DNA of 5,195 nt from Verrucomicrobiales bacterium (lineage in GTDB: Bacteria; Verrucomicrobiota; Verrucomicrobiia; Verrucomicrobiales; DEV007): contig JACETS010000179.1 in the NCBI GenBank assembly GCA_013911195.1, positions 1-5,195 on the forward strand. The letters are read 5' to 3'. Positions 1 through 5,195 of the stretch are shown piece by piece; positions within the stretch are counted from its first letter, which is position 1; every line of letters begins with the position of its first letter. The notes beneath the pieces were generated by a model, which worked only from the letters and a program-made list of their open reading frames with translations, ran no database searches and was not told the DNA's origin. The position numbers were made by a program, and so were the translations under genes.

Positions 1-252
1 GGTATAAATCTGGCAGACAATCAATATACTTCACCTGTTGGTTCGGTCATTACTGCACGGTCACAATCTAGAAACTGGAGCAAGATCATCGTCAATGGAG
101 ACGGTTTTACCTCCCAAGGCCCCTCAAGAGCACATTTTGGATTAGGTAAAATTAAAGAGTTATCAGAAATAGAGGTTGTCTGGCCAAACGGTAAAAAAAC
201 AATTCTTAAAAATCCGAAACTTAATCAATATCACCAAGTCTCAATTAATTAA
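1..252 (+). CDS. ASPIC/UnbV-domain protein (CRTAC1-like), C-terminal fragment
   Basis: Open frame 1 runs from the left edge to a TAA at 250-252, giving 83 residues with the start outside the window. The fragment matches the ASPIC/UnbV C-terminal domain (PF07593 type): a stretch around NWSKIIVNGDGFTSQGPSR, then the hallmark AHFGLG, then a valine-rich strand ending in VVWPNGKK and a final NQYHQVSIN strand. In the family this domain follows FG-GAP/VCBS beta-propeller repeats in large secreted proteins, which are numerous in Planctomycetes and Verrucomicrobia. Those repeats would lie to the left and cannot be seen here. The biochemical role is not established; a calcium-dependent extracellular binding or adhesion role is usually assumed. 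A probable terminator overlaps the stop, so it is likely a separate transcription unit from the sulfatase downstream. Domain assignment is fairly secure; function is not. Confidence 0.85.
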   Translation, partial: GINLADNQYTSPVGSVITARSQSRNWSKIIVNGDGFTSQGPSRAHFGLGKIKELSEIEVVWPNGKKTILKNPKLNQYHQVSIN

Positions 253-264
253 ATTGGTGATATT
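227..264 (+). terminator. Probable intrinsic terminator overlapping the stop codon of the ASPIC/UnbV gene
   Basis: AATATCACCAA at 227-237 is perfectly complementary to TTGGTGATATT at 254-264, giving an 11-bp stem with a 16-base loop. The right arm runs into a T-run (263-267, TTTTT, then CTA). The left arm lies in the last codons of the upstream gene and the TAA stop (250-252) is in the loop. The stem has only three G-C pairs, the loop is long and the T-run is short, so it would be a weak to moderate terminator. An alternative small stem, CAATT (242-246) with AATTG (252-256), competes with it. The position at a gene end, followed by a new gene on the same strand, supports the call. Confidence 0.55.
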
Positions 265-286
265 TTTCTAAAACCTCCATAAATAA

Positions 287-298
287 ATACTTAAGTAT
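287..298. repeat. Perfect 12-bp palindrome just before the sulfatase start
   Basis: ATACTTAAGTAT reads the same on both strands and ends four bases before the ATG at 303, in the 50-bp gap between the upstream stop and the sulfatase. It could be a dimeric regulator's operator or a small structure affecting translation initiation. AT-rich palindromes of this length also arise by chance, and only one copy is visible. No convincing promoter could be assigned in this gap. Confidence 0.4.
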
Positions 299-302
299 CT
301 CT

Positions 303-1676
303 ATGAGACATCTCATTCATTGTTTAATAATTAATATATTTCTCTGCTTCATATGCTCAGCAGAGAAAAAAACTAACATCATTTACATTTTATTGGATGA
401 TGCAGGATATGGTGATCTCTCTTGTTATGGGCAAAAAAAATTTAAGACCCCAAACATTGATCGATTGGCACAAGAAGGCATTAAATTTACACAACACTAT
501 TCCGGGTCGACCGTCTGTGCACCAACGAGATCAGTTTTAATGACTGGTCTACATACTGGTCATACTCAGATAAGAGGCAATAAAGAGGTCAGGCCTATTG
601 GACAGCACCCAATACCTAAAAATGCTTTTACTATTGCAGAAGCATTAAAAAAATCTGGCTATCAAACCGGTGCATTCGGTAAATGGGGACTTGGTAGTCC
701 CGGTTCAGAGGGGGCTCCTGAAAATCAGGGTTTTGATAGATTTTATGGTTATAACTGTCAGCGCAATGCTCACACTTACTATCCTACATGGTTATTTGAT
801 AACGAAAAAAAAATAGAACTAGATGGAAAAACTTATTCTCATGATTTGATCATGGAAAAGGCTATTGAATTCATAAGGTCATACCAAGATGGTCCGTTTT
901 TTTGTTTCTTACCTCTGGCCATTCCTCATGCCTCAATGCATGTCCCTGAAAAATACGCTGCGCCATTTCGCAAAACCTTTTCAGAGCATGAAAATAAAAT
1001 TGGAAAATACAAAGGACCAAATGTCAAAAATCCAGCAGCAATGTTTGCCGGTATGATGACAAAATTAGATGAAGGCGTTGGCGATATTTTAAATCTCATC
1101 AAAGAACTGGAAATTGACGATCATACCGTAGTTATTTTGAGCTCGGATAATGGCCCTCATAGAGAAGGCGGACACATGCCAGACTACTTTGATTCGAATG
1201 GTCCTTACAGAGGATATAAAAGGGATCTTTATGAGGGAGGAATAAGGGTTCCGCTAGTTGCTAGATGGCCCGGCAAAATAAAACCAAATGCCATCACTAA
1301 TCATATCAGCGCTCATTGGGATATTTTTCCAACCTTTTGTGAAATTGCCGATGTTGAAACCCCGGAAAACTTGGACGGGATCAGTTTTCTGCCGACTCTC
1401 TTGGGCAAAGGAAGCCAACAAAAACATGAATACCTTTATTGGGAATTCCATGAGAGAAGCGGGGCAAGAGCGGTACGCTTTCAAAACTGGAAAGCAGTTC
1501 AAAAGAATCTAAAAAAACAGAAAGCCCCTCCCATCGAAATCTATAATCTTAAATCAGATCCTGGTGAAGTTAAAAACCTATCAAAAGAAAAGGCTGATAT
1601 TATTACAAGAGTAAAACAAATATTCAGTGAAGCTCATTCTCCCAGCGAAATATGGAAAATGAGGTGGGAAAAGTAA
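303..1676 (+). CDS. Secreted type I sulfatase (arylsulfatase A-like, formylglycine-dependent)
   Basis: 457 residues, a usual length for the family. It should hydrolyse sulfate esters, most likely on sulfated polysaccharides, outside the cytoplasmic membrane. A Sec signal peptide is visible: short basic start (MRH), hydrophobic core about residues 8-18, likely cleavage after CSA at residue 20. The alkaline-phosphatase-fold sulfatase domain (PF00884 type) covers about residues 24-348. Metal ligands are Asp32-Asp33 (LLDDAGYGD) and Asp282-Asn283 (SSDNGP). Cys72 in CAPTR fits the C-x-P-x-R signature and would be converted to formylglycine, so a maturase is needed elsewhere in the genome. Lys127 (FGKWGL), His209 (IPHAS) and Lys306 before EGGIRVP match other active-site positions. 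The C-terminal part (about 375-457, with WKAV and IYNLKSDPGE) is the usual small sulfatase subdomain. No catalytic residue looks lost. The chosen ATG is the only one that supplies the signal peptide; no Shine-Dalgarno sequence is seen. Probably first gene of an operon with the cytochrome-like gene 41 bp downstream. Substrate cannot be read from sequence. Confidence 0.95.
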   Translation: MRHLIHCLIINIFLCFICSAEKKTNIIYILLDDAGYGDLSCYGQKKFKTPNIDRLAQEGIKFTQHYSGSTVCAPTRSVLMTGLHTGHTQIRGNKEVRPIGQHPIPKNAFTIAEALKKSGYQTGAFGKWGLGSPGSEGAPENQGFDRFYGYNCQRNAHTYYPTWLFDNEKKIELDGKTYSHDLIMEKAIEFIRSYQDGPFFCFLPLAIPHASMHVPEKYAAPFRKTFSEHENKIGKYKGPNVKNPAAMFAGMMTKLDEGVGDILNLIKELEIDDHTVVILSSDNGPHREGGHMPDYFDSNGPYRGYKRDLYEGGIRVPLVARWPGKIKPNAITNHISAHWDIFPTFCEIADVETPENLDGISFLPTLLGKGSQQKHEYLYWEFHERSGARAVRFQNWKAVQKNLKKQKAPPIEIYNLKSDPGEVKNLSKEKADIITRVKQIFSEAHSPSEIWKMRWEK

Positions 1677-1717
1677 TTTTTTGATATTAAATTCAAATTG
1701 ACCCGTTAAAGTAAATT

Positions 1718-4700
1718 ATGCTCTTCCGCTGCATCGTCATATTTCTAGCAATAACAAAGATTGCAAACGCAGAGGTCAGTTTTAACAACGACATACGACC
1801 ATTGTTATCGAACCATTGTTATCGATGTCACGGACCCGATGAAAACGAACGAAAAGCCGGACTCAGATTAGACACTTTTGGGGGAGCAACTAATGATAAC
1901 GACGGCATTAAGGCTTTGGTACCAAAAAATATTGATGAGTCTGAAATCATTTACCGCATTACTTCAACTGATCCCGATGAAGTAATGCCACCTCCGAATG
2001 CCGGGGACAAACTTAGCCCCGAACAAATCAATACAATTAAACAGTGGATTTCAGAGGGTGGTAAATACGAAAAACATTGGTCCTACCAAAAACCAAAACG
2101 ACCCGTAGTTCCAAATTCAAATTTCAAAGCTTTAATCAACAACCCAATTGATAATTTTATTCACAATAAATTAGAAGAAAACGATTTAAAACCATCGCCT
2201 GAAGCATCTAAAGAAACACTTATAAGAAGAGCTTCCCTTGATCTTACGGGTCTTCCACCAACAAAAGATGAATTAAAGCAATATCTGCAAGATCAAAATG
2301 AACATGCTTATGAAAAAATGATCGATCGGCTTTTGGCCAAAGAATCATATGGCGAGCACTGGGCCAGAATGTGGCTCGACCTTGCTCGATATGCAGATTC
2401 TGCAGGTTACGCCGATGATCCTCCTCGTACGATATGGGCTTACAGAGATTATGTCATTCGTTCATTCAATAGCAATAAACCATTTGACCAGTTCACTCTC
2501 GAACAAATAGCAGGTGACCTTTTAGAAAACCCAAGCCAAGATCAACTAGTCGCAACAGCCTTTCATAGAAATACACAAACAAACAATGAAGGTGGAACAA
2601 ATGATGAGGAGTACAGAAATGTTGCAATCGTTGATAGAGTAAATACCACCTTGGCAACCTGGATGGGTACTACAATGGCTTGTGCGCAATGTCATACTCA
2701 CAAATACGACCCCATCAGTCATGAAGATTACTTCAAAACATTTGCTATTTTCAACCAAACGCAAGATGCAGATAGAAGAGATGAAAGCCCTATCATTAAA
2801 GTTATGAGTCAAGGTCAAAGGGATGAATTGAAAGATCTAGAAGAAAAAATCAAACAGCTTGAAAATGAGTTAATCGCCAAGAACGAGGTCAACCTCAAGG
2901 CTCTAGATAAATGGGAAAATGGTCTTAAGGAGGACTCCAAAAAATGGAAACCTCTCAAAAGTCTTATTTTGAAGGCTGATTCAGGAGCCACTTTTAACAA
3001 ACTTGATGATGAATCATATCTAGTGAGTGGGAAAGAAGCTCCCACGGACACTTATCATATTTCAGCGAATTCTAGTATTGAACAAATCACTGCAATCAGA
3101 ATAGAGACTTTAACTCATGAGAGCTTGAGTCACTGGAAAGGACCCGGTAGAAAGGGAAACTTTGTCCTCAATGAAATAATCTTATCCTCAGCACAAAATT
3201 CTCCGACCAAGAAGGGGCGTTACGTTCGCATCGATTTACCGGGTAACGGAAAAATGATTCATTTGGCAGAAGTTGAAGTTTTCAGTGGCAATCAAAATGT
3301 TGCCCTCAAAGGAATTGCCTCTCAATCAAGTGACTATTTGAATGCAAAAGCATCAAGAGCAATTGATGGTAATACTAATGGTGATTACAACAAAGGGAGT
3401 GTCTCTCATACGGCAACTGGAAAAAATGATCCTTTTTGGGAGGTGGATTTAAAATCAATACAGGACATTTCTCGTATTATCATTTGGAACCGAACTGATG
3501 GAACTGTTAGCTCACGCCTTGATGGGTACAAACTTAGCATTCTTGATAAGGATAGGAAAGCGATCTGGGACAAGACATTTTCCAAGGCACCTACCTCAAA
3601 CGAAGTCGTTTCTCTAAGCGGTGAAGAACATGCCCGCTTCAGTAAAGCAACTTCCAGTTTTGATCAGGAAAAATTTGGTGTCTCATTAGCAATTGATGGG
3701 GATGATGGAGGGCACTCAGGGTGGGCAGTAGGACCTAACGCAGGGATGAATCATCATGCTGTTTTTGAATTACAAAGCCCCTTCAAACATAAAGATCTTA
3801 AATTTACCCTGAAACAAACTTACGCTGAACATGCCATTGGAAGACTACGAATATTAGTTACCGATGAGCCATTACCTCAAAGAGCGATACCCATCAAAAT
3901 TGCAAAAATTCTACAAACACCAAAAGAAAAACGCTCTGACCAACAGATATCTACACTCTTGGAACATCTTGCAGAAATTAACCCATTGGCCAATGAGTTA
4001 AGCTCTCAACTAGTCAAAGCAAAAGACAAAATTAAGTCAATAAAGCCCTCAACTACTGTGCCTGTCATGAAACAGTTGGGGAATGAAAAATTGAGGAAAA
4101 CTCACATTCAAATTAGGGGTAACTATCTCTCTAAAGGTAAAGAAGTCACTCCCGGCATTCCAGCGATCTTCGATCAGCCGGTTCAAGTTAAATCGCCAAA
4201 TAGGTTAACCTTAGCAAAATGGTTAGTTAATAATGAAAACCCATTAACTTCAAGAGTTATGACCAATCGGCTTTGGGAAAAGATTTTTGGAGCTGGAATC
4301 GTTGCCACAAGCGAAGAATTTGGATCTCAAGGTGAGCTACCAACCCACCCAGAGTTACTCGATTGGTTATCGATAGAATTTATGGAAAATGGTTGGGATA
4401 TGAAATCGCTACTAAAGCTCATTGTGACATCATCAACATATCGTCAGGATTCGTTGATCAATGCAGAGCATCGGGCCAAAGATCCTTTCAACAGATGGTA
4501 TTCGCGCGGACCTAGATTCAGACTTTCTGCGGAAATGATTAGAGATCAAGCCTTATCTGTTTCAGGGCTATTAAGTTCCAAAATGTATGGCGCTCCAGTA
4601 AGACCACCGCAACCAAACCTCGGTGTAAAAGCCGCGTTTGGAGGTGGTATCGATTGGAAAACATCTGAGGGCGAGGATCGTTATAGACGAGGAATTTACA

Positions 4701-5146
4701 CAAACTGGAGAAGATCTAATCCTTACCCTTCTATGACGACATTCGATGCGCCAAATCGAGAAGTTTGTGTTGTCAGAAGAGATAGAACAAACACCCCTTT
4801 GCAAGCTTTAGTCACCTTGAATGACCCGGTCTATGTAGAAGCGGCAGTCAGCCTAGCTAGAAAAATGTACACAGTGGCAAAATCTGAGAACAATGTTGTA
4901 TCAGGCTTACAAGAGGGATTTAAATTATGCCTTTCTCGAACAGCAAAAGAAGATGAACTTGGCAAAATTAGTAAGCTTTTCAATCAATCACTTGAGCATT
5001 ATCAAAACAATCCTGAATTGGCAGGTCTAATGACTGGTAATTTAATGGATAAAAATAATGATTCTTTTAACAATAGTAGACTTGCTGCTCTCACGGTGGT
5101 TGGCAACGTGCTCCTCAATCTAGACGAATTTTTGATGAAACGATGA
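1718..5146 (+). CDS. PSCyt1/DUF1549/DUF1553 secreted cytochrome-like protein with an inserted discoidin/F-lectin-like domain
   Basis: 1142 residues. Signal peptide MLFRCIVIFLAITKIANA, with an A-N-A cleavage site after residue 18, supports this ATG; no Shine-Dalgarno is seen. Order of parts: a PSCyt1 (planctomycete cytochrome c) domain at about 22-115 with heme motif C34-YR-C37-H38, CHGPD, and VMPPP at 89-93 whose Met90 could be an axial ligand; DUF1549 at about 143-347, including LTGLPPT, HWARMWLDLARYADS and a second C-x-x-C-H at 322-326; a short coiled coil at about 366-400; a beta-sandwich module at about 410-497 and 629-716, interrupted by a lectin-like domain at about 500-627; a linker; then DUF1553 at about 825-1085, with NRLTLAKWLV, NRLWEKIFGAGIV and DRTNTPLQALVTLNDP. 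It is predicted to act in the periplasm or cell envelope. The family is hugely expanded in Planctomycetes and Verrucomicrobia and typically paired with DUF1501 proteins and sulfatases; its reaction is not established, with an oxidative role in polysaccharide use a common suggestion. Its stop overlaps the next start by four bases. Confidence 0.94.
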   Translation: MLFRCIVIFLAITKIANAEVSFNNDIRPLLSNHCYRCHGPDENERKAGLRLDTFGGATNDNDGIKALVPKNIDESEIIYRITSTDPDEVMPPPNAGDKLSPEQINTIKQWISEGGKYEKHWSYQKPKRPVVPNSNFKALINNPIDNFIHNKLEENDLKPSPEASKETLIRRASLDLTGLPPTKDELKQYLQDQNEHAYEKMIDRLLAKESYGEHWARMWLDLARYADSAGYADDPPRTIWAYRDYVIRSFNSNKPFDQFTLEQIAGDLLENPSQDQLVATAFHRNTQTNNEGGTNDEEYRNVAIVDRVNTTLATWMGTTMACAQCHTHKYDPISHEDYFKTFAIFNQTQDADRRDESPIIKVMSQGQRDELKDLEEKIKQLENELIAKNEVNLKALDKWENGLKEDSKKWKPLKSLILKADSGATFNKLDDESYLVSGKEAPTDTYHISANSSIEQITAIRIETLTHESLSHWKGPGRKGNFVLNEIILSSAQNSPTKKGRYVRIDLPGNGKMIHLAEVEVFSGNQNVALKGIASQSSDYLNAKASRAIDGNTNGDYNKGSVSHTATGKNDPFWEVDLKSIQDISRIIIWNRTDGTVSSRLDGYKLSILDKDRKAIWDKTFSKAPTSNEVVSLSGEEHARFSKATSSFDQEKFGVSLAIDGDDGGHSGWAVGPNAGMNHHAVFELQSPFKHKDLKFTLKQTYAEHAIGRLRILVTDEPLPQRAIPIKIAKILQTPKEKRSDQQISTLLEHLAEINPLANELSSQLVKAKDKIKSIKPSTTVPVMKQLGNEKLRKTHIQIRGNYLSKGKEVTPGIPAIFDQPVQVKSPNRLTLAKWLVNNENPLTSRVMTNRLWEKIFGAGIVATSEEFGSQGELPTHPELLDWLSIEFMENGWDMKSLLKLIVTSSTYRQDSLINAEHRAKDPFNRWYSRGPRFRLSAEMIRDQALSVSGLLSSKMYGAPVRPPQPNLGVKAAFGGGIDWKTSEGEDRYRRGIYTNWRRSNPYPSMTTFDAPNREVCVVRRDRTNTPLQALVTLNDPVYVEAAVSLARKMYTVAKSENNVVSGLQEGFKLCLSRTAKEDELGKISKLFNQSLEHYQNNPELAGLMTGNLMDKNNDSFNNSRLAALTVVGNVLLNLDEFLMKR
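1798..1825 (+). repeat. Perfect tandem duplication of a 14-bp unit at the heme motif
   Basis: ACCATTGTTATCGA occurs at 1798-1811 and again, immediately adjacent, at 1812-1825. The unit is not a multiple of three, so the two copies are read in different frames: the first codes around RPLLSN and the second around HCYRC, including the first heme cysteine. Both peptide stretches fit the family consensus, so the frame is intact and the repeat is not a damaging insertion. Confidence 0.8.
1817..1831 (+). other. Heme-binding motif 1 (C-x-x-C-H) of the PSCyt1 domain
   Basis: The codons give C34-Y-R-C37-H38, followed by GPD. This is the canonical c-type heme attachment site: two thioether cysteines and a proximal histidine. 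It lies 16 residues after the predicted signal-peptide cleavage site, as expected for an N-terminal PSCyt1 domain. Heme loading requires Sec export and cytochrome c maturation proteins encoded elsewhere. Confidence 0.85.
2681..2695 (+). other. Second C-x-x-C-H motif, inside DUF1549
   Basis: The codons give C322-A-Q-C325-H326, followed by THKYDPISHEDYF. From knowledge of the family, a C-x-x-C-H followed by H-K-x-D-P-I is a recurring block near the end of DUF1549, so the motif is probably conserved and functional rather than accidental. It could hold a second c-type heme or coordinate a metal with the nearby histidines; sequence alone does not decide. Confidence 0.6.
3215..3598 (+). other. Discoidin/F-type-lectin-like domain inserted in the cytochrome-like protein
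   Basis: Residues about 500-627 form a module of the galactose-binding (F5/8 type C, fucolectin-like) kind: YVRIDLPG and LAEVEVFSG, then NVALKGIASQSSDY, SRAIDGNTNGDYNKGSVSHT, a WEVDL strand, and IIIWNRTDGTVSSRLDGYKL. The order N-V-A-L, Q-S-S, A-I-D-G-N-T, S-x-x-H-T, W-x-V-D-L, N-R-x-D, R-L-x-G-Y is typical of F-type lectin-like domains. His564, Arg592, Asp594 and Arg600 resemble the fucose-binding set, with spacing slightly different from the classical motif. Boundaries are approximate. It probably binds carbohydrate; ligand unknown. Confidence 0.7.
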
Positions 5147-5195
5147 ATATTCACGAACAACAATTACAGCATCAAACTCGAAGACACTTCTTAGC
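5143..5195 (+). CDS. DUF1501 family protein, N-terminal fragment with Tat signal
   Basis: An ATG at 5143 overlaps the TGA of the preceding gene (ATGA, four shared bases) and stays open for 17 codons to the right edge, reading MNIHEQQLQHQTRRHFL and then an alanine codon start (GC). T-R-R-H-F-L at residues 12-17 fits the twin-arginine consensus, implying export of a folded protein by Tat. A leader of about a dozen polar residues followed by TRRHFL is typical of DUF1501 proteins, which very often lie directly after PSCyt1/DUF1549/DUF1553 genes. The family is generally regarded as having an alkaline-phosphatase/sulfatase-like fold; its reaction is not established. Overlapping stop and start codons suggest translational coupling. 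Because only 17 codons are present, the family call rests mainly on context and leader pattern. Confidence 0.75.
   Translation, partial: MNIHEQQLQHQTRRHFL

Noticed and set aside
254..285. Sigma70-like promoter (TTGGTG near 254 and CATAAA/TAAATA near 278-285) for the sulfatase operon
   Set aside because: Both boxes are poor matches in a very AT-rich stretch, and the -35 candidate lies in the terminator stem; too weak to annotate.
303..362. Lipoprotein signal in the sulfatase because of cysteines in CFICSA
   Set aside because: No L-x-x-C lipobox with small residues at -1 and -2; a normal Sec cleavage after CSA fits better.
1254..1512. Open frames on both strands overlapping the sulfatase (minus 1254-1502, plus 1288-1512)
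   Set aside because: They lie wholly inside a well-supported sulfatase frame, resemble no family and have no start context of their own.
1640..1682. Possible terminator after the sulfatase: TCCCA (1640-1644) with TGGGA (1665-1669), then a T-run at 1677-1682
   Set aside because: Only five contiguous pairs with a 20-base loop and about seven bases before the T-run; the 41-bp gap fits an operon better.
2546..3051. Two minus-strand open frames (2546-2818 and 2815-3051) opposite the cytochrome-like gene
   Set aside because: Antisense to conserved DUF1549 and coiled-coil coding sequence; cysteine- and serine-rich low-complexity translations look like frame shadows.
4571..4804. Minus-strand open frame opposite the DUF1553 region
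   Set aside because: Antisense to the conserved DRTNTPLQAL block; the translation resembles nothing recognisable.
1..5195. CRISPR arrays, tRNA or rRNA genes, insertion sequences, phage genes
   Set aside because: No regularly spaced repeats, no recognisable RNA gene sequence and no transposase or integrase coding; almost all of the window is accounted for by four genes.

Overview
The window looks like a piece of a chromosome from the Planctomycetes-Verrucomicrobia-Lentisphaerae group. The basis is the gene content: a PSCyt1/DUF1549/DUF1553 'planctomycete cytochrome' protein, a Tat-exported partner that looks like a DUF1501 protein, a formylglycine-type sulfatase and an ASPIC/UnbV-domain protein. 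This set is abundant in that group and uncommon elsewhere. The DNA is fairly AT-rich (roughly 40% GC by eye), which fits a marine Verrucomicrobia-like lineage or a low-GC relative better than a high-GC Rhodopirellula. The exact phylum is inference. None of the three visible starts has a clear Shine-Dalgarno sequence.

Layout, all on the + strand: (1) bases 1-252 are the last 83 codons of an ASPIC/UnbV-domain protein whose start lies off the left edge. (2) A perfect 11-bp inverted repeat with a short T-run (227-264) straddles its stop codon and probably ends that transcript. (3) A short AT-rich gap holds a perfect 12-bp palindrome four bases before the next start. (4) 303-1676 is a secreted type I sulfatase with intact catalytic motifs. 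(5) After a 41-bp gap, 1718-5146 is a large secreted cytochrome-like protein (PSCyt1, DUF1549, a coiled coil, a beta-sandwich module split by a discoidin/F-type-lectin-like domain, then DUF1553). (6) Its stop overlaps the start of a third gene (5143 to the right edge) in an ATGA junction. The visible 17 codons carry a twin-arginine motif in the pattern typical of DUF1501 proteins.

The sulfatase, cytochrome-like protein and putative DUF1501 protein are probably one operon. All three are predicted to be exported: the first two by Sec and the third by Tat. The likely theme is envelope-associated breakdown of sulfated polysaccharides, with the sulfatase removing sulfate esters. The lectin-like domain may bind glycans, and the cytochrome/DUF1501 pair would perform a redox or hydrolytic step whose chemistry is not established. 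No RNA genes, CRISPR arrays, insertion sequences or replication origins were seen. The most notable observation is the carbohydrate-binding-like domain spliced into the middle of another domain of the cytochrome protein.
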